Positions 36,619-44,339 of a stretch of 64,000 nt of DNA are shown here, piece after piece (positions within the stretch are counted from its first letter, which is position 1; each line of letters starts with the position of its first letter). The position numbers and the translations under genes are program-made. The DNA is from Desulfuromonadaceae bacterium (GTDB lineage: Bacteria > Desulfobacterota > Desulfuromonadia > Geobacterales > Pseudopelobacteraceae). A model generated the notes under the pieces. It had not been told where the DNA came from and made no database searches. It saw only the letters and a program-made list of their open reading frames with translations. The stretch spans positions 58,603 to 122,602 of the forward strand of contig JAQUIT010000014.1 in NCBI GenBank assembly GCA_028681335.1. Reading direction: 5' to 3'.

Positions 36619-37105
36619 CTAGCGGGACGTTCTTGATTTGTCGATTAGTAGTGTAGCACTGAGAGCCGGACGCACGCTAATAATGTCTAACCCTCGTTTT
36701 ATTGCCACACTCACTCCGGAACGTGACATATTCAGTGCTCTGGCAACGGCAACTCCATTAAAATTGTACTCCCTCACAGCAAGATGGCAGATGACTGCTC
36801 TGGCATCGACAAGTTCTTTAATCCTGTTACGTTGACGCAGTAATTCCGGTTTTATTCCAAGCATCTCGACTATGCTTTTAATTATTCCGTCAAGAGTCCT
36901 TTTTGGAACATGGATTTCGCTAGTATTTGTATCTCGCAATAAACTCTCCACAAAATCGCCATTACCAAGTACTCGCTCGTCATGTGCTTCATATTCACCG
37001 GAACGCATGACGCCCAGGGATCGGTGCAATCCTCCACCGACAGGATGATCATCGCGTTGGCCCTGCTTGATGCCATCAATGACGATTTTGTCTGGTTCTT
37101 TTTTC
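36619..37105 (-). pseudogene. C-terminal fragment of a REP-associated (IS200-like) transposase
   Basis: The frame is open up to the IS3 inverted repeat and encodes about 160 residues: HPVGGGLHRSLGVMR, then DERVLGNGDFVESLLRD and a DnaA-like helix-turn-helix (LVDARAVICHLAVREYNFNGVAVARALNMS). This is the usual C-terminal half of TnpA_REP/RAYT proteins; the catalytic HUH domain with its Tyr is missing, cut off at 37106. The family call is from recall of motif order. It is presumably inactive. Confidence 0.72.
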
Positions 37106-37130
37106 TGACCTTCCCCCCATAAACTGATCC
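37106..37130 (+). repeat. Left terminal inverted repeat of the IS
   Basis: Begins TGACCTTCCCCCCATAAACT. It matches the complement of the right end at 22 of 25 bases. It immediately adjoins the open frame of the transposase fragment on its left. Confidence 0.88.
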
Positions 37131-37171
37131 AAAAAATTGTGTTAGACTTTCAGAATCCGAAAGGAGACACA

Positions 37172-37438
37172 ATGAGGAAATCAAGGTTCACAGAGGAGCA
37201 GGTAGCAGCGGCAGTGAGACAGGCAGAGTCCGGGGTTCCTGTTGTCGAGATCTGCCGGCGTCTTGGAGTCACTGAGGTCACTTTTTACCGCTGGAAGAAG
37301 CAATTTGCTGGCATGGGCGTGACTGAGCTCAGAAAGCTGCGACAACTTGAAGACGAGAATCGCAAGCTCAAGTCATTGGTTGCCGATCTGACCCTGGATA
37401 AGCACATGCTTCAGGAGGTCATCGCAAAAAAGCTGTGA
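37172..37438 (+). CDS. IS3-family transposase OrfA
   Basis: 88 residues with an N-terminal helix-turn-helix (FTEEQVAAAVRQAESGVPVVEICRRLGVTEVTFYRWK) and a leucine-zipper-like C terminus (ELRKLRQLEDENRKLKSLV). It binds the IS ends. The ATG at 37172 is chosen because AAGGAG precedes it. Its last codons contain a slippery A6G run and it overlaps orfB in the -1 frame. Confidence 0.93.
   Translation: MRKSRFTEEQVAAAVRQAESGVPVVEICRRLGVTEVTFYRWKKQFAGMGVTELRKLRQLEDENRKLKSLVADLTLDKHMLQEVIAKKL
37426..37432 (+). promoter_or_regulatory. Programmed -1 frameshift site (A AAA AAG)
   Basis: The heptamer A-AAA-AAG is in the correct register with the OrfA codons GCA-AAA-AAG, two codons before its stop. OrfB is in the -1 frame, so slippage here would make the OrfAB fusion transposase usual in the IS3 family. 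OrfB may also start at the GTG that overlaps the OrfA stop. Confidence 0.7.
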
Positions 37439-38304
37439 GGCCGGCACGCAAGCGGCTACTGGTTGAATTTCTCAGGGTCGCCTTCAAGGTGAGTGAGCGC
37501 CATGCCTGCCGGCTGATACGATTGCAACGCTCAAGTCAACGCTACAGACACCGCCGTGATGAACAGATAGCTCTGCGGATTCGGCTCAAAGAGCTTGCTG
37601 CCGCCCGTCCTCGCTTTGGCTACTTGCGGTTGCACGTTTTGCTACTCCGTGAAGGTTGGCAGATTAATCATAAGCGTGTTTATCGGCTGTACCGTATGGA
37701 ATGCCTTGAGTTGCACCACAAGAAGCCTAAGAAGCGAATTTCGGCTTTAAGGGTTGCCCATCCAGCGCCACGAGTACCGAACGAGTGCTGGAGCATGGAC
37801 TTTGTCTCAGATTGCCTGCACGATGGAAGGCGGTTTCGGGCCTTAACGATAGTCGATAACGTAAGCCGTGTTAGTCCTGCAATCGAGGTTGGCAGGTCGC
37901 TCACAGGGCAGCGGGTAGTAGAGGTGCTGGAAGGCCTGGCACAGTCTCAAGGATTGCCGAAGGTGATTCAGGTTGATAATGGCACCGAATTTACCTCGAA
38001 AGCGCTTGACGAATGGGCTCACCGCAGAAAAATCAAGCTTCAGTTCAGTCGTCCGGGCAAACCGACCGACAACCCCTTCATCGAAAGTTTCAATGGCCGA
38101 CTTAGGCAGGAATGCCTTGATCAGAGCTGGTTTGTTTCGATAGAAGACGCACAGAAGAAAATCGAGGATTGGCGTATTGATTACAACGAAAATCGTCCAC
38201 ACAGTTCACTTGAAAACTGGGCTCTAAATGCTTTTCTGGAAGCTTGGAACCAAAATCAAAAAGTCGAAAAACTAACACATCTTTTGGACCAAAAAGCGGG
38301 GTAA
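37435..38304 (+). CDS. IS3-family transposase OrfB (DDE catalytic part)
   Basis: 289 residues with an HTH_21 region (YLRLHVLLLREGWQINHKRVYRLYR) and an rve-type catalytic core. The DDE triad is visible in ECWSMDFVSD, VIQVDNGTEFTS and NPFIESFNGRLRQECL. The frame is intact. The GTG start overlaps the OrfA stop (GTGA); the active transposase is probably the frameshift fusion. Confidence 0.93.
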   Translation: MRPARKRLLVEFLRVAFKVSERHACRLIRLQRSSQRYRHRRDEQIALRIRLKELAAARPRFGYLRLHVLLLREGWQINHKRVYRLYRMECLELHHKKPKKRISALRVAHPAPRVPNECWSMDFVSDCLHDGRRFRALTIVDNVSRVSPAIEVGRSLTGQRVVEVLEGLAQSQGLPKVIQVDNGTEFTSKALDEWAHRRKIKLQFSRPGKPTDNPFIESFNGRLRQECLDQSWFVSIEDAQKKIEDWRIDYNENRPHSSLENWALNAFLEAWNQNQKVEKLTHLLDQKAG

Positions 38305-38335
38305 GGTCATAGACCGAAATCACTAAGTTTGCAAT

Positions 38336-38360
38336 GGCTCAGTTTCTAGGGGGAAGGTCA
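38336..38360 (+). repeat. Right terminal inverted repeat of the IS
   Basis: Ends AGGGGGAAGGTCA on the plus strand, the complement of the left end with three mismatches. The next base begins the truncated GT9 fragment. Confidence 0.88.
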
Positions 38361-38456
38361 CCCCCTTCGCAGGGCTCTGATCGTTGGAGTTAACTGTAAC
38401 AGATCGCCCATGGCGCCGGGCTTGATGATGAGGATGGTTTGTGGTTTTATATGCAT
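38361..38456 (-). pseudogene. 5' fragment of a GT9 heptosyltransferase gene
   Basis: Starting at an ATG (38456) the frame reads MHIKPQTILIIKPGAMGDLL, then QLTPTIRALR, nearly the same as the N terminus of the intact GT9 protein encoded at 34.3-35.3 kb. The similarity ends at residue 29-30, at the IS boundary, where the frame runs into a stop inside the IS end. The rest of the gene has been lost. It follows the GT2 gene in the same direction. Confidence 0.88.
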
Positions 38457-38516
38457 GTACTCTTAATCCGTAAAATGCGACACATTGAAATTGTGATTAA
38501 CTAGCTGTAACTCTGC

Positions 38517-39494
38517 TTAGGCCTCTTTACCTCTAAATCGATGCTTTTCGGAACGGATACTTTTTGAGGCTTTTTTCAGCAAGCCGAAACCCTGATGACC
38601 GTAAACTAAACCGATTAACAGATAAATATAAAAGAGAGGATTTATTAGAAGTGTTGGAGAGAAAACAACGGCTAGTTTTTGATATAGAAAAAAAGTTTCC
38701 TTGTCTTTTATCTCTCTGGATCTTCGCAACGTACTCATGGATAATTTTCTAAGCGCCATACCTTTAAATTTTTGGTAGGTTGGATTCTTTTCAAAAAAAG
38801 TTGTGAGTACTAGATAGTCCTCAATAATATTTATCCCGGTCTTAGTTGCAGTTGATGTTACGTTGTTAGGAGAATGTCGGTAGTATATAAGTGGTTCGTC
38901 AATGTATAGAAAATCATTACCGGCAGCTGCAAGCCGTAGCCACAACTCCCAGTCACAGGCAAAGACAAATCTGTTGTTGAAATAAGGAAGCGAACTCTTT
39001 CGCAGAAAGGCAGTGGGGGTAGTTAGGTAAGAGCCTCTCATCAGTCTTTTTAATGCAGTTTGATGGTCAGTGATGGCATACGGATGTTTTTCATTCTTCA
39101 GTGGCCCAGATGATACATTGCCCGCTTCATCGACAGAATGTGCACGTGCATGACTGACGTTGACTCCTGAATGTTGGTCCAGCAGAGTGACGTGACGCTC
39201 AAGAAAACTATTCAGCCATATGTCATCTCCGTGGGCGAATGTCACATATTTGCCTGTTGCTTTTTCGATCCCATTGTTCAGAGTGTTGGCCTGGCCCATG
39301 TTGCGCGTGTTATTGAAAAATCTGATCCGGCGGTCATTAAACTCCTCTGCAATTGCAACAGAATTGTCAGTAGACTTGTCATCCACAATAATAAGTTCAA
39401 AGTCTTGAAATGACTGGCTTAATATCGATGAAATTGCTTCGCGCAAAAAGGGGGCTTTGTTGTAAATTGGCAATATAACACTAACTATTGGCAT
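38517..39494 (-). CDS. GT2-family glycosyltransferase
   Basis: 325 residues starting MPIVSVILPIYNKAPFLREAI, with the GT-A nucleotide-binding core (IIVDDKSTDNSV) and a DxD-like FAHGDDIWL. The C-terminal part includes a hydrophobic segment (TLLINPLFYIYLLIGLVYG), suggesting membrane association. The start at 39494 is preferred because AAAGG precedes it and the longer frame overlaps the fucosyltransferase gene. Likely adds a sugar to the O-antigen or outer core. Codon use looks AT-rich. Confidence 0.85.
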   Translation of the reverse strand: MPIVSVILPIYNKAPFLREAISSILSQSFQDFELIIVDDKSTDNSVAIAEEFNDRRIRFFNNTRNMGQANTLNNGIEKATGKYVTFAHGDDIWLNSFLERHVTLLDQHSGVNVSHARAHSVDEAGNVSSGPLKNEKHPYAITDHQTALKRLMRGSYLTTPTAFLRKSSLPYFNNRFVFACDWELWLRLAAAGNDFLYIDEPLIYYRHSPNNVTSTATKTGINIIEDYLVLTTFFEKNPTYQKFKGMALRKLSMSTLRRSREIKDKETFFLYQKLAVVFSPTLLINPLFYIYLLIGLVYGHQGFGLLKKASKSIRSEKHRFRGKEA

Positions 39495-39504
39495 TCTTTG
39501 CCTT

Positions 39505-40410
39505 TCAGTTTTCACGAGTCTGTAGTTCTGCCGATACAGTAGTCCAGGTTGCTGGCACAATCTGTGTACCGTATGAACCTGTCTTTTGAACCCATTTATC
39601 AGGAGCAACCACTACTTTCTTCTGATTCCGATTTAGCCATGCTCCCCACCAACTAAAGGTACTGTTGGCAATAATGTTATGCTTGCATCTGCTCATCAGA
39701 ATGAGCTCTTCGTGAGGTAACTCACTCTTTGGCCCAGAAACATACACAACGTCATGGCCAACTTTGATATTACGTCGAGCCCAATCAATATCGTCGGAAA
39801 AAATGAAGAATACCGGGCTACTAACTTTGCCTGAAATCAGTTCAATAGCTCGGTGGTAATAATGTTGGTCACAAATGTTGAATATGGAGTGGAATTGACT
39901 ATTGGATATATAATCTCCCCGTCGGACATGGATTGAAATAGATTCGGTAGTGTCAATACTAGAGGCAATCTTACTGTTCTCAGAGCTTAACTCACGTAAC
40001 AGGGTGAACTCATTTCTGACTATGTCAGCATTGTCTGCAAAATACCGTTCATCGGTCCAATAGCCTTCAAGATAAACATCTCCCTTAAGTCTAAGGTATT
40101 TTTCACTAAAACTCTGGAAGTCTTTGGTCCGTACATATTTTTTATAATTGAAAGGAACAATAGCTTCATACAAATTCCGGCCCAATATTTTACGTAGGGC
40201 TAGGCAGTTGGCAATTTCGGATTCGTTGGCATTTACGAGTTTAATATTGAAGCTGTCTAGGCCAAATATTCTCTGGGTTGTTCCAACGGGGCTTGAAAAC
40301 CATGACAAGTCTACTTTTAACTGTAAGCCGTTCCGCTCGGCAACGCTTCGTGCCATTGCATACTGGAACATCTGATTGCCTAACCCACCGTATATTTTTG
40401 CTATAACCAT
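39505..40410 (-). CDS. Alpha-1,2-fucosyltransferase (GT11)
   Basis: 301 residues starting MVIAKIYGGLGNQMFQYAMA, the GT11 opening, with the GDP-fucose site HVRRGDY at 161-167 and NSTFSWWGAWLN near the C terminus. It would transfer fucose in alpha-1,2 linkage to a surface glycan. No GDP-fucose synthesis genes are seen in the window. The ATG at 40410 is preceded by GGAG; the longer frame start is unlikely. AT-richer than the flanking core genes. Confidence 0.9.
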   Translation of the reverse strand: MVIAKIYGGLGNQMFQYAMARSVAERNGLQLKVDLSWFSSPVGTTQRIFGLDSFNIKLVNANESEIANCLALRKILGRNLYEAIVPFNYKKYVRTKDFQSFSEKYLRLKGDVYLEGYWTDERYFADNADIVRNEFTLLRELSSENSKIASSIDTTESISIHVRRGDYISNSQFHSIFNICDQHYYHRAIELISGKVSSPVFFIFSDDIDWARRNIKVGHDVVYVSGPKSELPHEELILMSRCKHNIIANSTFSWWGAWLNRNQKKVVVAPDKWVQKTGSYGTQIVPATWTTVSAELQTREN

Positions 40411-40466
40411 AGGACACTCCGTATGCATTTTACACGACAGGCAGTACACATCAGTGTTTAGCTGGT

Positions 40467-41189
40467 TTATTGAACCTTTTTAAAATAAAAACAACCACAA
40501 CCATATCTTTGTTCATCGGTCATATCTTTTGTGGCATTCTGAATTAGCCCGCCAGTGGAGGGGCTATCTGGTATCAATGCGAACTCTTCAAGTTTTAACT
40601 CGGAAAAGTAGCTTACAATCTGTTCATATGAATAAACTCTATGAGCATTAAACATTATCACAGGTTTTCCCACTGGAACCACGAATAACAAACTTCCCCC
40701 GATTGCTAGAACCCTTTTCAATTCGCTGATAGCTTTCAGATCTCCATCAGGATCAACGCGATCACCATAACGCCCCAGACCGATATGTTCCACAACATGC
40801 ATGCAGGATAAGGATGAAATGCTATCGTTAGCAAACGGCAATGCTAGAATATCTGCAGATTTGGAAGTTAAGCCGAGTAAATTAAGTTCAGCAGGGCGAA
40901 AATCATAAAATGTTACAGGTATAAATGCTGAAACAATCGTACAAAAATGCAGAGAAGAAGAGATGTCTATATGACTTAAAGGCATGCTCCTTGCCAACAT
41001 ACGTGCTGCCCACGCAGTATGAAATACATAATGCCTGTCGAAAGGAGTGCACCCCACATTATCTTTTAGGCATGGGAGGCGGTCACTAATGTTCATAGAG
41101 AATCTGTTCTTCAGCCCCTTCATAAGTCTTGCAAATTTCAGATAATCAAATAGATATTTTTTGTATGCTGTGATTCGATCTAATTTCAT
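40467..41189 (-). CDS. DUF268 methyltransferase-like protein
   Basis: 240 residues with the DUF268 signature HVVEHIGLGRYGDRVDPDGD (131-150) and a class I methyltransferase-like fold (ALPFANDSISSLSCMH, then a GGSLLFVVPVG strand). DUF268 genes are often found in polysaccharide loci, but the function is not established. The start is ATG at 41189 with GGAG upstream; a GTG two codons earlier is possible. AT-rich, like the fucosyltransferase gene. Confidence 0.78.
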   Translation of the reverse strand: MKLDRITAYKKYLFDYLKFARLMKGLKNRFSMNISDRLPCLKDNVGCTPFDRHYVFHTAWAARMLARSMPLSHIDISSSLHFCTIVSAFIPVTFYDFRPAELNLLGLTSKSADILALPFANDSISSLSCMHVVEHIGLGRYGDRVDPDGDLKAISELKRVLAIGGSLLFVVPVGKPVIMFNAHRVYSYEQIVSYFSELKLEEFALIPDSPSTGGLIQNATKDMTDEQRYGCGCFYFKKVQ

Positions 41190-41322
41190 AGACACGCGTC
41201 TCCACTAAACAAAAGTATGATGTAACCGTTTTCGTAATTGTTAAATGAGCATCCAAGCGGCATTAGTTGTCTTGAAAATAAGCGGCAAACTCGCCAGGTT
41301 GATCAACTAATATCTAAACACA

Positions 41323-42396
41323 TCATGCCGCCCCTTTAAGTGATACGTATGTGGCTTCATACGTATCCACCATGCGAGATAGACTGAACTTGTCTGTTGT
41401 TGCCACACATGACTCCACCTGCTCAAGCCTGGATTTGGAATCTGCGCTGAGCATTCTGATAACGGCGTCAGTCAACTCCGTCGCCCTATCAGCGAGAAAA
41501 CCGGTTGAGCTGTCTGTTATGATCTCCGGATAACCACCGGCGCGGTATCCGACAAAGGGAGTCCCAACTGCAAGGCCCTCAATTACGCTGAGGCCGAATC
41601 CTTCATTTCTGAACGTACTGACATTCAGGTCAAGGCTGGCCAGGGCGTCTTTCATCTGCTCACGCGGGATCCGGCCAATAAAGACAACAGCGTCCGTGAC
41701 GCCCAACTGCTTTGCCTGCTCAACCAGCAGATGCTTTCTGGAATCATCTTCGCCGATCAGGATCAAGGTCAGCTGCGGAAATACCTTGCGCAAACCGGGA
41801 AGCAGGGCAATCAACTCTTCCTGCCCCTTATAAAATGCCCCAACCACTCCCAGTAGCGGGCCACGTTCACCACCCAGCGGGTGACGGTGCCAGAAATCCC
41901 GGTCTGGATCGGCAAACATAAGAGGATCAATCCCGTTGACGATGACACCGAGTCGCGTCCCTATGGCAGGGAGTTTTGCACGAATTCCGCCGGCAATATA
42001 TTCGGAAACGGCGACAATCCGGTCAGCCAAGCCATAAAGAAATGCGCTTGGTTTGTTTGGCAGGCAATGCTGGGTGAGCAGCAGCGGTGCTCGTCCGGCC
42101 AATGAGAGAAGCTTGCCCAGTGGCAGGTCGTGATCCCGGTGGCTGTGGATAATATCGAACTGCTCTTTCCTTACCTGGGATGCAACCAAGAATGGGGAGA
42201 CAACAACACTCAATCCCGTGCGGTGTACGGGAAGCACCTGGTGCCCGTTGGACTCAAACCGGTCGTGAATCATCCCGCCACGCCTGGCGACAACAGAAAC
42301 TTCATGCCCACGCCGCTTCAGCTCCCTTGTCATGGCCAGCATCTGCTCTTCGGCCCCGCCCCAACCGCGGCTGGTATTAACAAGGGCTATCTTCAT
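41323..42396 (-). CDS. GT4-family glycosyltransferase (first of pair)
   Basis: 357 residues, GT-B fold. N-terminal SRGWGGAEEQMLAMTRELKRRGH (acceptor domain) and the donor-site motif RNEGFGLSVIEGLAVGTPFVGYRAGGYPEI near residues 262-291. Retaining mechanism expected; sugar unknown. The start overlaps the stop of the upstream GT4 gene (ATGA). Likely LPS core or O-antigen assembly. Confidence 0.88.
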   Translation of the reverse strand: MKIALVNTSRGWGGAEEQMLAMTRELKRRGHEVSVVARRGGMIHDRFESNGHQVLPVHRTGLSVVVSPFLVASQVRKEQFDIIHSHRDHDLPLGKLLSLAGRAPLLLTQHCLPNKPSAFLYGLADRIVAVSEYIAGGIRAKLPAIGTRLGVIVNGIDPLMFADPDRDFWHRHPLGGERGPLLGVVGAFYKGQEELIALLPGLRKVFPQLTLILIGEDDSRKHLLVEQAKQLGVTDAVVFIGRIPREQMKDALASLDLNVSTFRNEGFGLSVIEGLAVGTPFVGYRAGGYPEIITDSSTGFLADRATELTDAVIRMLSADSKSRLEQVESCVATTDKFSLSRMVDTYEATYVSLKGAA

Positions 42397-43502
42397 GCGA
42401 TAGTCGTGTCCAGTAATTGGTTGTAGAAGTTCAGGTAGGTCTGTCCCATGGCCTTGAGAGAGTAGCGCTTCTCCACGAGCTTATAGCCGGCCCGGCCCAT
42501 GACGAAGCGCCGTTCGTCGTCCTTCAGCAGGGCCACCGTCGCTGCCGCGAAATCAGTTGAGCCGCCATCAATGATGACACCGACATCTTCTCCCTTAAAA
42601 ATATCGACGAAGCCCCCTTCGTTATAGGCTACTACCGGAGTACCGGACGCCAGGCTTTCGAGGTGGACAATGCCGAAGCCTTCATTGCGATGGGTGGTAA
42701 CGGAGATGTCCAGATCATAAAACATATCGTGGATCTTTTGCCTTGGCACCAGGCCGGTGAAGACAATGTTGTCCTCGACGCCAAGCTCACGGGCTCGCAC
42801 GTCGAGGGGTTTCACCAGGGTTTGGTCCGCATTGTTGCCGATAAAAGCCACAGTTATTTTCGGGAAGTCCTGTTTAAGTTGCGGCAGCATTTCGACCAGT
42901 TCGATCTGGTTCTTCCAAAACTCACCTACCATGCCGATGACCGGGAATGGTCGTCCGGCAAGAAAACGACGGGGTCTGTTGCGGGAGAACTTCGTTTCCT
43001 CTGGTGGCTGAGGCAGCACAATCCCGTAATAGAGAACGGTCGTCTTATCGGCTGCAACCGGATTGCTCTGTACCAGCTTGGTTTTGACATGCTCCGAGAT
43101 GCAGACGATGGCATCGACCGCTCCCAACAAGAGTTGTTTTCGTTCAGTAGGTAGGTGGTAGCTCATCATCAAGCGGCCATGCCGTTTGCCCGGAAAAGCA
43201 AGTTTGTAGGCCAGCACGGTCAGCGCCAGGTCGTGCTCGCGGTTGATGGAGACAATGTCGAATCGCTCCCGGCGCATGACGGCAACCAGATTAGATATCG
43301 CCTTGATGCCGTTCCACCCGTATTTGTAAGGCATCAGGTGGACTGTAAAGCCGAGCTCGGCAAACCTTGTCTCGTTAACGGTGTCCGCGCGCACTAAAAA
43401 ATGAACCTCGACCCCGTTGTTGCGCAATTCGATTGCCAGGTCTTTGAGGTGTTCCTGTCCGCCGCTCCACCCCTTGCCATTATTTACAAGAATTATTTTC
43501 AT
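42393..43502 (-). CDS. GT4-family glycosyltransferase (second of pair)
   Basis: 369 residues, similar in order to its downstream neighbour: NGKGWSGGQEHLKDLAIELRNNG at the start and RNEGFGIVHLESLASGTPVVAYNEGG in the donor domain. The two GT4 genes probably arose by duplication. Four-base overlaps on both sides (ATGA) show tight coupling with the GT2 gene and the other GT4. Confidence 0.88.
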   Translation of the reverse strand: MKIILVNNGKGWSGGQEHLKDLAIELRNNGVEVHFLVRADTVNETRFAELGFTVHLMPYKYGWNGIKAISNLVAVMRRERFDIVSINREHDLALTVLAYKLAFPGKRHGRLMMSYHLPTERKQLLLGAVDAIVCISEHVKTKLVQSNPVAADKTTVLYYGIVLPQPPEETKFSRNRPRRFLAGRPFPVIGMVGEFWKNQIELVEMLPQLKQDFPKITVAFIGNNADQTLVKPLDVRARELGVEDNIVFTGLVPRQKIHDMFYDLDISVTTHRNEGFGIVHLESLASGTPVVAYNEGGFVDIFKGEDVGVIIDGGSTDFAAATVALLKDDERRFVMGRAGYKLVEKRYSLKAMGQTYLNFYNQLLDTTIA

Positions 43503-44338
43503 TGCTTCAAAGGACTCCTGACAATGCCATTTACGCAGGCGGTTTCCACGTTAATTATTCTTTGCTCCATAATGTTGCGATTGAAGAGATATTTTTCGCT
43601 GGTAAAGCTCCATGAGGACTCATGCCAGAGGTGAAAAACATTGGCCTTAAATCTCAAAGATTTAAGTTTACCACCACTGTTTAAAACCCTTATCCCCAGA
43701 TCATTGTCCTCTATTGAGCCATCAAGAAAATCTTCATCACAACCGTTGATCTTGTAGAAGAGTGTCTTGTACACGCTAAAGTTACATCCCCATATTCCGT
43801 CATTGCTTATTTTATCCATACCTGCAAGCGATCGGATCTTCGCATTTCTTACCAAGATAGCCTCTTCTGCTTTTCGTGTGTCATTAAGTACAGAATCTAT
43901 CAACAGCCTAACTGTAAACAGCGCTAATGGTTTGCCTGACTTAAGAACCTTTTCGGTAAGTGTCTTGCCAATATCGACTCGTTTGCCTCCACATATTTCA
44001 TTCGGCGCTGAATTTTCAACATGAGACTTTACAAAATCTTTATGTGCAATACAGTCACCATCTATGAATATCAGGTAGTCACCAGTGCAATTTCTGACTG
44101 TTTCATTAATTATTCGAGGCTTTCTGAAGCCTATATCTTCCTGCCAGATATGTTTTAATTCGAAATTGCATTCAGAAGAGTCCTTGAATGCAATGATAAC
44201 ATCTTTAGTTGTTTCAGTGCTTCCGTCATCAGCAATGAGCACCTCATCAGGATTCCTGCTTTGTTTAGAAAGGCTCTTGAGGGTAAGAAGCAGGGCTTCA
44301 GGTCTATTGTATGTCGGTACTATGACTGAAATCTTCAT
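43499..44338 (-). CDS. GT2-family glycosyltransferase
   Basis: 279 residues starting MKISVIVPTYNRPEALLLTL, with IADDGSTETT and the DxD-like LIFIDGDCIAH. The C-terminal half has NGCDEDFLDGSIEDNDLGIR, similar to the glyco_transf_7C domain of galactosyltransferase-type enzymes. The ATG at 44338 has AGAGG upstream; the much longer frame overlaps the heptosyltransferase gene and is rejected. Codon use is AT-rich. Confidence 0.87.
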   Translation of the reverse strand: MKISVIVPTYNRPEALLLTLKSLSKQSRNPDEVLIADDGSTETTKDVIIAFKDSSECNFELKHIWQEDIGFRKPRIINETVRNCTGDYLIFIDGDCIAHKDFVKSHVENSAPNEICGGKRVDIGKTLTEKVLKSGKPLALFTVRLLIDSVLNDTRKAEEAILVRNAKIRSLAGMDKISNDGIWGCNFSVYKTLFYKINGCDEDFLDGSIEDNDLGIRVLNSGGKLKSLRFKANVFHLWHESSWSFTSEKYLFNRNIMEQRIINVETACVNGIVRSPLKQ

Positions 44339-44339
44339 G

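Larger units (their letters stand above)
37106..38360 (+). mobile_element. IS3-family insertion sequence (IS407-like group)
   Basis: A 1255-bp element with 25-bp imperfect terminal inverted repeats (37106-37130 and 38336-38360; 22 of 25 match) starting TGACCTTCCCCC, like IS407-group ends. It carries two overlapping transposase frames. Flanking bases are TTTC on the left and CCCC on the right, so no 4-bp target duplication remains. Each flank is a broken gene, which points to a deletion or recombination next to the element rather than simple insertion. Confidence 0.9.
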
